A stretch of DNA of 64,000 nt, from positions 45,212-109,211 of the IMG/VR virus record IMGVR_UViG_3300035204_001773; one strand, written 5' to 3'. The notes under the pieces were generated by a model. The model was not told where the DNA came from, did no database searches, and worked only from the letters and a program-made list of their open reading frames with translations. Below, in pieces: positions 18,512-29,900 of the stretch; positions within the stretch are counted from its first letter, which is position 1; each line of letters starts with the position of its first letter. The translations under genes and the position numbers were made by a program. This stretch comes from a virus.

Positions 18512-18533
18512 TATTCCTTTTTCCTAGAGCTCT

Positions 18534-20312
18534 TTAAATCGTTATATTAAAGTAGTTCTCATCATTATTATACATTATATGGCTTTTCTTCTCTAATCTT
18601 AAGTCACTGTTTAATAAGCTTTGCTGGCTTGTTTTTATATAATCTGTATTTTCTATTTGACGCCAACCATTCAGCCATACTTTTTCATTTCTTAAATTAA
18701 AATTCAATCTATCATAAGCATCCACAGAACCGCTATATAAGGTTTCGAATTTACTACTCCTCGACACAAACGAATAAATTCCAGATATACCCTTGTCATC
18801 CCCAGTATTCAAAGGCGTTATTTGGACCCCGGTGGGAGAAGATATTTCTTGATAGTTTTGGTCCACTCCTGAAATTAGTTTTTGGCCGTGGAAATATATA
18901 TCCTTATTAATATATTTTTCCCCAGTTATTTCAAGAACCGGATAATCTTCCCCATCATAATTGTAATACTCTATGTCTGTTTCTAGCACGTCGTACAACA
19001 TAGTATCAAACTTATCGAATTGAAAATCTGTCCCCGAGTAAACGAGAAAATCTTCTGCTGGCAAATTATATCCTGTATTTTTTAATTGGTTGGAGCCGTT
19101 AATGAATACGCCTATTTTTTTTCCTATATCTGCATCTTTTATCATGAAGGCGCTGAAGCCCTCTTCGAAGTTGGCTGTTTTATTCAGATTGGCATCATAC
19201 CCACTATTAGAATGTATTTCATAATGGTCTTTGTAATCTATATCTTTTAAGAATACTACATTTTTCTCTGCATATTTAGAAGTATATAATTCGTTATATA
19301 ATTTCTCTTCAGGAACAATCTCTATTATTTCTTCTTCTATATCCACCTTTGGAAATTCTAGTACTTGCGTATAACCGCTTCCGGTAAGATCTACCTTTTT
19401 GCAAACCGTCACAGATGTATCGCACACAGTTTTAATATTATTTAAAGCCTGCATCTCAAATCCAACGATCGCCGTCGAAGAAGCTTTGCTTACTACAGTG
19501 GGCGCGCCAGAAATAGTACTAACTGTTTGAGTGGTTGTTTTTTCGTAAGAAGGATTGATTCCAGTATAATACAGAGCTTCAGAAATCGTATTTCTTTCCG
19601 TGTCCCCATAGAAAGTATCAAATACTATAAAATCATCTACCCATCCCCTGAACCCCTTGTGTCTTTCATATGTTCCTGTTTGGTAAAAGCCACCCAATGT
19701 CCATATCCAAGAATCTACAAAATCGTCAGCATAGTAGGAGGTTGTATAATTTTTTCTAGTAAATGGATCGTGGTTAGATATCGCTATCTGACTTTTGCTT
19801 TTTGATATTGATACTAAATTGTAAAGCTCTAATTCTCTAGGAAGAACTATGTTTTTAAGTTTTCCATTCGTATTAACATATTCTAAATAAGCCCTATTAG
19901 AACCATTGATTCCAAAATTAAAGCCAGAAAGCGCAGTGGGACTATTCATAGAAGACAAAATTACCTCAGCCTTAGTTCTGTCTCTTTCTACATTGTTATT
20001 GTAATTTATAAAAACTGTCCAATTGTCCGGAGGAATTTGATTACCAACTCGCACCACGGTATTAGAGTCAAAATAAGCCATACTGCAACACGTTTTAAAA
20101 GATTCGAAACCAGTATGATTAACGCAGCTAACTAAAATACCGGGGCTAACACTAGCGTTCAAACAGCCAGCCGAAGGAAAATGATCTGCGTCACTATATA
20201 TTTCATTAAATACCGCCCCTCCTTGAATTTTTTCAAAAGAATAGTTTATTCTCAAATTCCCTGTGTCCAGAGAATTATTACTTAAATAATCATATAAAAT
20301 TCCACTATCCAT
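18534..20312 (-). CDS. Tail tip protein with N-terminal LamG/concanavalin-like domain
   Basis: 592 residues. Residues about 20-235 follow the laminin-G/concanavalin-A lectin pattern: INYSFEK at the start, a WTVFINYNNN strand near 98, SGFNFGINGSNRAYLEYV, a YNLVSISKSKSQIAISN strand pair near 164-180, and GFRGWVDDFIVFD near 220-232, the usual closing 'fxGxIDDvriyd' strand. The rest (240-592) is beta-rich with a TTTQTVSTISGAPTVVSKAS linker at about 257. LamG domains commonly bind glycans, so this is a candidate receptor- or polysaccharide-binding component of the tail tip. It lies between the distal tail proteins and the hub-like protein. Confidence 0.5.
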   Translation of the reverse strand: MDSGILYDYLSNNSLDTGNLRINYSFEKIQGGAVFNEIYSDADHFPSAGCLNASVSPGILVSCVNHTGFESFKTCCSMAYFDSNTVVRVGNQIPPDNWTVFINYNNNVERDRTKAEVILSSMNSPTALSGFNFGINGSNRAYLEYVNTNGKLKNIVLPRELELYNLVSISKSKSQIAISNHDPFTRKNYTTSYYADDFVDSWIWTLGGFYQTGTYERHKGFRGWVDDFIVFDTFYGDTERNTISEALYYTGINPSYEKTTTQTVSTISGAPTVVSKASSTAIVGFEMQALNNIKTVCDTSVTVCKKVDLTGSGYTQVLEFPKVDIEEEIIEIVPEEKLYNELYTSKYAEKNVVFLKDIDYKDHYEIHSNSGYDANLNKTANFEEGFSAFMIKDADIGKKIGVFINGSNQLKNTGYNLPAEDFLVYSGTDFQFDKFDTMLYDVLETDIEYYNYDGEDYPVLEITGEKYINKDIYFHGQKLISGVDQNYQEISSPTGVQITPLNTGDDKGISGIYSFVSRSSKFETLYSGSVDAYDRLNFNLRNEKVWLNGWRQIENTDYIKTSQQSLLNSDLRLEKKSHIMYNNDENYFNITI

Positions 20313-20313
20313 T

Positions 20314-22182
20314 TTACCAACTTATTCCTGCTCCCGCGCTCAAACTAGCTGTTAAGGCTGGTTCTATTTGCTGACTAATGCTCCACCCGCCAATGCTCAA
20401 ATTACCCGTTCCCCCCACAGCTTTAAAAGAAAATCCAATGCTAGAATTCCTAGCGTTGGCGACATTATAAACCTTTGTTGCTGTATCCTCAATTTTGACT
20501 ACATCCGTACCTGAGCCATTCATTGCAACACGAATTCTTTCTTCTAGAGTTTTAAAAACGCTAGCAGAAACAGGAGCGTCTTTAGTACCTTCCATGGTCA
20601 CGTTAGCTCTCCACTCCGCTCTTCTTTTACCATTGGGATTAAATACGATATAATGAGCATCTTTCATTATAGAAGGTTTTGGGGTATAAGGTACCATAGC
20701 GGGCTGTACGTTTATCGAATAATTACTCAGATGTACCCCGTTGGTAAAGTGCTTATCTGTAAAAGTCGCGTTAATAGTAGCTTCACCCTGTGTCTTATTG
20801 AGGTTTATAGACAGGGTTTCTGGTGATGGATTGATTGTGCCCCCAATAGAAAGACTACTGTAATCACTTTGAACCAACCCCTTCAAGTAAGTATGAAGCG
20901 CTGACCCTGCGTATGTTGTATTTATCCAATTTTCTAAATTAGTTATCTTATCATTTATGTCCAAGGTGGGATCCGGAAGTAGAGTTCCGCTTATGCTTAT
21001 GGTCGTTATACCCGTAACATGATCCATCGCTAAATCTACGGTGTAATCTAGTACGCAATCGTTAGTACCAGCGATAGAAACGAATCTGTAATCATTGTCC
21101 CATTGCCAAGAATACGAAAGGATTCCTGCTTCGACTTCCAAATTTGAAGACCGCAAAGGTTTGGAATAATCGTTTAGAACACGAATAGTTTGCGTCCCTG
21201 TTGACGTCTTCATGGGCGCAACCATTTGCATATCTTTAGCTAACTGAAACACGGCGTCATCCATGCTCCCTGCGCCGTCTTTGATTTGATTTTGTATATC
21301 TGTTACAAGTGTCGCACTTGAGTTTCCGACAAGGAAGGTGGGAGAAGCTATCGCTTCAACCTGTACGGCTACGGATTGCGCGTCTGCATCTACAGAATCA
21401 GTTATATCAAAACTATATTTTAGAAGAGCAGCCGGATTTGTTCCTACAAGATCTGGATCGAAACTATATTCTTCAGTGATCTCATAAGTTCCGCTCATTC
21501 TATTTATATTTTCCGTCTCTTTGGTCTTAAAAAAATCAGGAGTAGTATTTATAGTAGAGCTAATGAATTCCCATATGGGCATATTAGTTAGACCCTTACG
21601 TGCTTCAACCCAAGTTTTGGCATTTTTTAGAGCATCAGACTTATTACTACCCGATCCACCTTTTTGCCTATCATCTATCCCTTGAGCGGCTACCCTATGG
21701 GATAATGTACCAAATCCAGACTGACTTTCAGTAAAAGAAAATTCATCAACTACCGATTTTACTGTTTGAGTAGAGTACGTGCTGCTTCCAAGCTTTACTG
21801 GCGCTGGGCCGTCCAAGGTCACCGAGTATTCCAATATACTCGAATAGTTTGAGTCTTCAAACGATATATTTCTAACTCTTGCGGTATCTATGTTTCCTAA
21901 TTCAGTCTCTAACTTTTTATAATTTTGACTAAAAAATTGTATAATTTGATTTCTGCCCTCAATTATCTTCGTGCTCGCTGCGGTTCCATTTGGAACATTT
22001 CCATTAACATCAGGATCTAAATAAAGAGATCCATTAATCACATATCTATCAATATCAACTTGCCATTCGCTAGAATAATCTATCTCACGTTCTCTAGACA
22101 CATATGGAGTAAGAAATGCAATGCCCGCTATCGACGTTCCCGGGAACACCGTGCTATTATATTTTAAAACAGGATTTGCCAT
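20314..22182 (-). CDS. Distal tail protein, paralog of the gene immediately upstream
   Basis: 622 residues, beta-rich, encoded second after the tape measure gene, the position of distal tail (Dit-like) proteins in siphoviruses. Residues about 130-200 (FSFTESQSGFGTLSHRV, then DALKNAKTWVEARKG) match a segment of the 586-residue neighbour (FTFNKNSDGTEDCSHSL, then AISKSIARDIYENQR), which shows a shared ancestor. The strand pattern GEATINATF late in the protein recurs in the neighbour as GTLNISFQG. The C-terminus is Gly/Ser rich (SLSAGAGISW). I see no enzymatic motif. Proposed role: a ring at the tube end between tape measure and hub. Named by position and paralogy rather than by a family match. 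Confidence 0.45.
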   Translation of the reverse strand: MANPVLKYNSTVFPGTSIAGIAFLTPYVSREREIDYSSEWQVDIDRYVINGSLYLDPDVNGNVPNGTAASTKIIEGRNQIIQFFSQNYKKLETELGNIDTARVRNISFEDSNYSSILEYSVTLDGPAPVKLGSSTYSTQTVKSVVDEFSFTESQSGFGTLSHRVAAQGIDDRQKGGSGSNKSDALKNAKTWVEARKGLTNMPIWEFISSTINTTPDFFKTKETENINRMSGTYEITEEYSFDPDLVGTNPAALLKYSFDITDSVDADAQSVAVQVEAIASPTFLVGNSSATLVTDIQNQIKDGAGSMDDAVFQLAKDMQMVAPMKTSTGTQTIRVLNDYSKPLRSSNLEVEAGILSYSWQWDNDYRFVSIAGTNDCVLDYTVDLAMDHVTGITTISISGTLLPDPTLDINDKITNLENWINTTYAGSALHTYLKGLVQSDYSSLSIGGTINPSPETLSINLNKTQGEATINATFTDKHFTNGVHLSNYSINVQPAMVPYTPKPSIMKDAHYIVFNPNGKRRAEWRANVTMEGTKDAPVSASVFKTLEERIRVAMNGSGTDVVKIEDTATKVYNVANARNSSIGFSFKAVGGTGNLSIGGWSISQQIEPALTASLSAGAGISW

Positions 22183-22188
22183 TTGTTT

Positions 22189-23949
22189 CTAAGTTCGTGT
22201 TTCTAAAAGTCTAGTGAGAGATGGTTTCGTATATTGTAATTCTACGTCCAGAGATATATCGCCCCCGGAGGTTATGGAATAATTAGTATCTGTTATAAAT
22301 AATTGTTTTGGGCTCAATACGGTTCCAAAATAAGCCATGCATGTATTAGCAGCTTCATTTATTAGAGCATCCTGATTATAAATCTTTCCATTAGTAAAAG
22401 GGTTATAAGTCTTACTTCTTTTAGCTTGTCCTTGAAAAGATATATTTAATGTACCCACTTCTGATTGAGGGGATACGTGAATTATCTCTCCAAATTGAGA
22501 AATAGTATATGTCTCCGTCATTCTCACTGGCGAAGAATTATCTACATTTATTTCTTTTTTAGCGAAGAAAGAGCTACTATCATCTATATATATAGTTGTA
22601 TCATCTGTATTAATATATTTAATACTATACCTAGAACCATATTTACTTCTATTATGAGATTCTTGAACAGTTTTTAACGTTCCTCCATAATTATAAATTA
22701 TTGAATTATTTACCCCAGCCTCTATACTTGTCTTTACTAGTGCTAAGTCCGCTGAACTCGACAATTTTCCAGTTAATGGTTTGCCTACGTGCTCTGAGGT
22801 TACCGTTATTACCCCAGCGGCATCACGAGACACATCGTATTTTCTATCTATGGTCATTCCGGTTGAAGAAAGTTTTGGGTCAGATGAGAATTTAACTTCG
22901 TATCCTGCTCTGTTATCTATTTTAGACTTATACCTAGTTATCTCCATTGTTACATTAATAAGAGTAGACCCCGCGTATCCCAATTCATCAATTTTGCTCT
23001 GGCAATTAGAATAAGCGTTAGCTAATTGATTTTTTAATCCAATGTCTATAGCTCCGGTACTGTTTGCCCAATCTGCATCCGCATTAAGAACATCGCATTT
23101 TTCAACCACCTCCAAAAAACCAGTGGCTACTTTGTTTAAGGTATAAGATTTTTTAAATCTATTTTTATCCCCAGCAGCGCCTGTCCCGAGAGGGAATCTG
23201 GTGAATGTTCTCGTGAAATTGCATTTACCACTAACTTTATCATATGTTTCAGAAAATACGTCATTGCCTCTTATATCCGTATCAGTGGCATCATCTAGAT
23301 TTATAAGATTTTTTACATAAGGAAAATGCGGTCGTTGATTTTCGTATATATCTCTAGCTATACTTTTTGAAATAGCCATCGGATCTTGTCCTTGCGCTGG
23401 CCTATATTGAATTTGCAACGAATGACTACAATCTTCTGTACCGTCGGAATTTTTATTAAAGGTAAAATTTTCTACAAATTGGTCAAGTCTGTGAGCGTAA
23501 GGTTTTAAAGTGTCTTCTAAATTTTTATATGGATCCCCTACTCCGCCATCGTCTCCTTCGATGGAGAAATTAACACTACTTATCGCCTCCACGAATTCTA
23601 TATCCATTTGGTATCGACCGACATGAACCTTGGCTTCCATTCCGTCTGGGGAAGAAGTAGATGATATAGAGTTAATCCTTCCTTTGCCGTAATTTATATC
23701 ATTAATTATAATATCACCAGCCAATACTCCGGCCATGGCATTATATGATTCACCTTGAGATTCTGAAAGTCTATCTTTTGTTTTGCTTAAAATAGACGAA
23801 GATAAAGAGTCAGTTACGTTTGATAAGTCTTTTATATAACCCTCTACACGCATGCTTACAGCATCGCCCCTAGCGAACACGTCGCCATCAAAGTAATGCC
23901 TCGTTCTATCGAAGCCCAATAGAAGAGCATCTGTTATTTCTATATCCAT
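22189..23949 (-). CDS. Distal tail protein, first gene after the tape measure
   Basis: 586 residues, beta-rich with several Asn/Asp/Gly turns. The N-terminus (MDIEITDALLLGFDRTRHYF) is followed by long alternating strands; GEIIHVSPQSEVGTLNISFQ and the C-terminal ISLDVELQYTKP look like a beta-sandwich. It begins six bases after the tape measure stop codon. Together with its paralog at 20314 it fits the pair of distal tail ring proteins that often follow a tape measure gene. No signal peptide or catalytic motif is visible. Confidence 0.45.
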   Translation of the reverse strand: MDIEITDALLLGFDRTRHYFDGDVFARGDAVSMRVEGYIKDLSNVTDSLSSSILSKTKDRLSESQGESYNAMAGVLAGDIIINDINYGKGRINSISSTSSPDGMEAKVHVGRYQMDIEFVEAISSVNFSIEGDDGGVGDPYKNLEDTLKPYAHRLDQFVENFTFNKNSDGTEDCSHSLQIQYRPAQGQDPMAISKSIARDIYENQRPHFPYVKNLINLDDATDTDIRGNDVFSETYDKVSGKCNFTRTFTRFPLGTGAAGDKNRFKKSYTLNKVATGFLEVVEKCDVLNADADWANSTGAIDIGLKNQLANAYSNCQSKIDELGYAGSTLINVTMEITRYKSKIDNRAGYEVKFSSDPKLSSTGMTIDRKYDVSRDAAGVITVTSEHVGKPLTGKLSSSADLALVKTSIEAGVNNSIIYNYGGTLKTVQESHNRSKYGSRYSIKYINTDDTTIYIDDSSSFFAKKEINVDNSSPVRMTETYTISQFGEIIHVSPQSEVGTLNISFQGQAKRSKTYNPFTNGKIYNQDALINEAANTCMAYFGTVLSPKQLFITDTNYSITSGGDISLDVELQYTKPSLTRLLETRT

Positions 23950-23955
23950 ATGTGA

Positions 23956-26900
23956 TTACGATGTCCTATTTGGCGGAAAATAACCGCCTCCCTTTAAAAT
24001 ATTACCCTTACTCCAGTCTATAACCGCTTGCGCAATTGCATTCGGAATAGCTTGTACCGTACCGTCAATGTTTACATTTATATTAGCTGTTTGATTGCTA
24101 TCTCCTCCAATGTTTCTAATCTGCTCTATCTCGTCCTTCCGACTTCTTCCTTCTAGGTTTGCGGAAAGACTCTCTGCTGCCTTGGATATTTCTTCTCCGA
24201 ATGATGTTGCGGCCATGTTTATTTGTTGTGTCGCAGCTTCAAAATTCGGAACGAAGCCTGCTGCTCTACCACTTGAGAAGTTGGGAACTCCTCCTGTTCT
24301 TGACCCATAAGTATTTACATTTGCGCCTTCTGATCTTGCTCTACTGATTCCTTGATCCGGCCCCTGTGGTTCGTCAATTCTATTAAAGACGCCTACTCCG
24401 AAGTTGGGGACATACCCCTTGGCTGCGATACCTTGGATTCTTAAATTATTACTCTTAATAGCGGGGTGCTCTGCTACGTATACTGAGCCTTCCGCGTCTG
24501 ATTTAGAATACCCTCTACCCATGAGAGCGGTAATCTCTCTATCTTTTGCTTCTTCTAATTGGCTAGAGAAATTTGGTATAAACCCTCTATGTTTTCCAGC
24601 GCTACCAGAGCCACGGGCAAAATTAGGGATAAATCCTTTAGCTAAATTTTGTCCTCCCTTTACTCCCCTTCTTCTTCTCTCTTCATCTAAAACGGTTTTG
24701 GCCATTTTTAGATTTGCCAATTGTTCTAATTCTGCATTAGACATTCTCGCTAGCGCATCATCTAGAACTTGACCCGACTTGCCCGCCGTTGGATCCATTT
24801 GAGCTATCTCACCATAAACCTGACCCTGAAATTCGCTAACTTCTGACGGGTCCACATATCTCCACTGCTTCTCTTCCTTACCCGGAATCGTCAGAAGCTT
24901 CATCCATTCGCCCGTTTCCGGATCTAGCTTCCATTCGGACGCTTGGTCTCCCTTCCCGACCTTTACTGTTCCTCCATCCCTAAAGAAGCTATTCTTTCTT
25001 GTTCCTCCCAATTCGCCTTTGCTATCTCTACCCTTCACGCCCACACCCCTAGACCCAACTCCTTCGCGAACAACGTAACCTTCAATTCTGTCCCTTGCAT
25101 TCCCCACGGCTTTATTAAAACCGCTCTGACTAAATCCCTTGGTGCCCACTCCAGTTGCCGTTTCTTGTCTCTGCCATTCTTCCGCGTAGGCTGAAGAAGT
25201 AGTATTCAACCACTTTCTAAACGCCGGTGTTTGCATATCTTCTTCGGACATACCAGTTTGCTTTGCCATATTAAAAAGGAAATCTTTAGGCGGTATATTA
25301 GCGTCCTTCATCAACTGGAACATCTTCATCGCTGCTAGGTTATCTGGATCGTCTTCGTATCCCACCGAGGTTCCCCCCGCGAGCTTCTCCATCTCCATGC
25401 CTGTTCCGACCATTAGTTGGCCAAATAATTTAGTATCATCAGCCCTCTTCTTCTGTCCAACGGTTTTACCTTGATTACCGAAGGCTTGAGTGTTTTCGTA
25501 TTGATTAAAATAGTCGCCTACCCGTTTTTGGGTAATCTGGTCCCTAATTTCTCCCGCTATTCTTTGCGCTTGAGCTATGCCTTCCGGGCCAGTGTTGAAT
25601 AATGCTCCGGCCGCTTGGGTTTTTTGCTCGGGTGTTAAATCTTTACCAAATCTTGTAACTGCATCTGCTAAAAATGCTTTATCAGGGCCCGCTCCCGGGC
25701 CAACGGTCAAGTCGCTGACCAACGTCTTTTGCCAATATTGTTTAGATGCTTCAAGAGCAGCTTTTAATTTTTGATTTTTTAGCTTAATTTTTTCAAGTTC
25801 TTTTGCGTAACGCTTTTGCATCGCAGGATCATTAGTTGATTTCATAGCTTGCTGTAATTGAGCCGCCTCTTGCCCACCAGCAAGCATTTGCAAAGCAACC
25901 CCTTTGAATCGTTGTCCGTATGGACTAGCCGCCATAAGGGGATCTATACCCGCTGCTTCAAACAAGGTTGAAGGTTTCCCGGGTTGCCCCGTTAGGGGAT
26001 CAACGCTTTGGCCGCCTCCAAGGCCGAATTCGGTCATTAATTGCGGATTTTCTAAAAGCGTGCCTCCAGCAAAACCACCTGCGCCCGCCATAGACAGATC
26101 GGCCAAACTTACATCAACCCCCGAACGATCTATAGAAGCTTTGCCCCCACGAACAGATTCTGCTTGGACCATGTCACTATGACGATTTCTTTCCGCTCGC
26201 AATGCGCTTTTAACCTTGGCCATTGACATTTTTTGGCCAGCATATTGGCTCAATCCCAAGCTTTGTAAAAGAGTATCTGGAACTGCCTGTGAGGAATCAA
26301 GCCCTTGACCTCTAATCTCTAAAGCTCTTAATTTTTGCTGCGCAACCTGTTGACGAGCGAAAGATTTAGCCATATTGTCGCTAGCTCTTTTCTTCTGATC
26401 CTCTAGCATGTCTCTGTATTTTTCTTTTTTCTCTCCTCTAGCGCTTTGATATTTACCCCGCACGTAATCTAATGCGTGACCACTCGCTTTACCATACGTA
26501 AATCCTTGTTGAGATATTCCCAGTGAATGCTCTAAAGCTTCTTCTGTATTAATCCAGTTCTCTGCGGTAATAGCATTTCTGTCTCCACCTCCCCAGTCAT
26601 CAATCATCATTTGCTTCATGTTACCAATTTTGAAGTCTATGCCGAATCTCTGAGCGAAGGCCACCTGATTACCTGCTATTTTTGCGAACCTAGCAGCGGC
26701 TGCCTGTTTTACCCATGGCGGATTATTTGGAGCTTCTTTAAATTCTTGGGCTGCGTTTTGTATGGACCACAACATTTTCTTCCTCATTGTTTTCCTCTGT
26801 GAGTCTTGCAGTTTACGCTTTAATATGGGATCTTTTGTTCTCCGTATCATCTCTGCATTACCTTGGATATCCATAGACAACATTTGCCCCATGTCTTTTG

Positions 26901-29900
26901 TTTGGCCTGCTCTAGAAATTACGCCAAGCCTTTGGTTTCCTTGGGTTCCGTATTTTTTGGCATCCATTTTGCGCTCGATTTCTACTTCTGACAGTTCTTT
27001 CCTTGTTAATCTAGAATCGCCTTTGCCCTCTTTGCCTGTAAAAATATTCTTATGGAGTTGGTCCATTAATTTTGCTCCCGAACCTCTTGCTAATATATTG
27101 CCACGATGATCTCTTACAATAGACTCTCCATCATCGCCTTCTTCTACTTTAATTGCTCCCGTGGCCGACAGGTCTTGCACAAAGCTTCCTCGGGTTATAG
27201 CCTCCACTCTTCTGCCTCCAGACATATAATATGTTTTCCCATCAGCTGCTTTGTATAATTGGGTTTTTTTAATGGTCTTACCAGTATTTTTGTCGACATA
27301 TTGCTGAGATACTAATTGTGTTTCTCTAGCCTCGATTTTCTCTTTCATAGCAGGCATCTTCTTCATCTTCTCTCGCCACGCTTTGATGGCAGCTTCATTT
27401 GCTCCACCCCTTTTAAGCATCTCTTCTGCATCAACGAGGTTACCCTCCTGCATGGCCTTGTGATATTTACCACCCATTCTACCTGCTCTAGATTGTTCTG
27501 CTATCGCTTTTAAATCTCGTTTCCTCCCCGCTACTTCATTTTGAGCATCAATATTTGATTGCATTCGGCCGGGCATCATTGTCTTATCAATACCTTCATA
27601 CCAAGATTGCCCCATTTGTTCTCTTTCTAAATGTTTGAATTGCGCTTTAGTAGCCTCTTCTCTCATGTCTAATTTGTTCATTTCTTCCCCTACTTTAAAC
27701 ATCATCTTTACTTCGTCAGGTAAACCGGGAATATCTTTCATCTCCGACAAAATTTTATTACGCTTGGCTGTAGCTTCAGGAAGCTTTCCAGAGTCAAGTT
27801 CTTCTAAAGAAGCAAACCTCCCGCTCGCTTTTCTCATTTCCGCTTGCTGCGCGAACAATGCGGCTGTTCTTTGCGCAAATCCCTCTGGGTCATCTCCCAT
27901 TCCTAGAGAGGATAGTTTGTCATACCAAGCCAAGTCGGCATTATTTTTAATGTATTCGGCTCGTTCAGATGGTTCCATCGCTGCGAGCTCTTTTCCTGAC
28001 TTGCCAGTATAATGCTCAAGCCTATCGCTCATGTTTCGCATTTCTTCGGGGGATATACGAAGCAACTCTTTCTCCATATCAATCAGTGCGCTACTATCTG
28101 CACTCGCTGTTGTCCCAGTTTGTATTAAGTTGCTCATTAATTTTTGAGTTGATGCAGCTTTCTCTGCGTCGTAAATCAAAGCGGCGTTTTCTCCTTCTCC
28201 AAAGTTTAAAGATAAACCAAATCTATTTTGAGAACCGGGTTGAGTTAGTACTTCATCCCATAGTGCGCTAGCTAATTGTTGTCTTATTCCGTGATCTTTT
28301 TCTCCCGCTCTAGCTATTGCAGCATTTATTTTAGCGCCAGCCTCATCGGCTTTCATGTCTTTTTGACGTCTGAAATGATCAGCTAAAGTGGCCGCTGTCA
28401 TTGCGACCCATATTGCCGCACCAACTGGACCACCAGCCAACAATGCTGGTCCCATAGCTAAAATATCTATACCCAATCGGGTTCCAGTAGCAACGCGATC
28501 TTTTTGTAATTGGAGTTGGTGCATTTCCACAGTAGCATCAGCCCCATCAACCCCGCCTTTTTCCATGCGCCCCTGAAGACCTTCCATTTCTTTTGCGTAA
28601 GCTTTATTTACAAAATGAGAACCAATCATTTGTCCAACTATACCAACTCCAAGACCACGTATTGCTGATGATCCTCCAAATTTCTTTGCCATCCCCTTGG
28701 TCCACTGGCCAGACTTACTTGCTTTCACTGATTTCCATATGCCGCCTTTTTTCGCTACCTTGTCTAATCCCTCTCCCGCTTTTTTGTACGCGGCACCTCT
28801 TAACCCCTTATCGCTCGCATCTGTGAAAAAGTCTGCAGCTTTCTTGACGGCGCTTTTCTTTGACCCGCTCTTTACGCTTTGTTCTATTGCGCCTTCGGCC
28901 AATTCTTTAGCCGCTCTTTGCTGAGCTTCTTTTTCCAAGCCCCGCATAATCATATACGTGCCTACCCCATAACCTCCATACGTAGCTATTCCTTCTCCTA
29001 TTTTAGCTATGGTTTTATTCTCGTTTTGCATAAGGTATTTACCAATCCAACCAGTAGCTAAACCAGCGCCAATACCCACAGCACCGCCCCTAAGATCTCT
29101 ACCTATAGTGCCTCCACCGAATTTTCCTCCTCCAAAGCCCCATTTTTGTTTACCCATCTGCCACATCTGTTTATAATTGTTGCCGAATAACGTGCGGGAC
29201 ATTAGCCCTCCTTGCTCTGGGCGATAAAGACCGATCTTATGGGAAAGTTTTCCTATGGTTTTCATGGCAGTCTTAACCTTGCCATCTCTTCGACCTTCTA
29301 TACCTTTTGCTAAATCCTTGGAAGCTGCATCTAATCGCCGGGCGAGGAGTTCCTGATCTGCTTTCACCTTCATGTTTTGCTCTGTTTTCAACGCATCAGC
29401 TTGCAACCTTCCTAGCTGCGCATTCCGCTGTTTCGTGGCGTCCGCAGACCGCCGCCCCGGATCCTTCTCTATCGCTTGTAATTGCTTTTCTAGCAACCCT
29501 GAGTCCGGCCCCGCCTTTGCCATCATCAAGCGTCCCAGTTTTTGTGCTCCGCTGCGTCCGGATTTGTCAGGCGGTAAAGCGGCCACCTTATCCAGCGGGG
29601 TATTTTTTCCGCCCTCAACGTGTTTGGTCCAAGCCGCTTTAAGCATGTTCTGCCCCTTACTATAAGACATTGAGCCATTACCGACTTTTTTCTCAATCCT
29701 CGCTCTTGTTTTTTCAAACTGTGCTACGGCCTTTCTAATGTTAACATCGTGCGGATTACCAAAACCCATTGCCCCCTTTCCAACGCCCTTAAGGCCCATT
29801 GCGCCTGCTTTATATCCTCTATTAGCTAATGCAAATTTAGCCTTCCCAGCGACCTTAGGATCACTGGATCGGGCATTGGTTTCTAATTTAGCGCGGGCCT

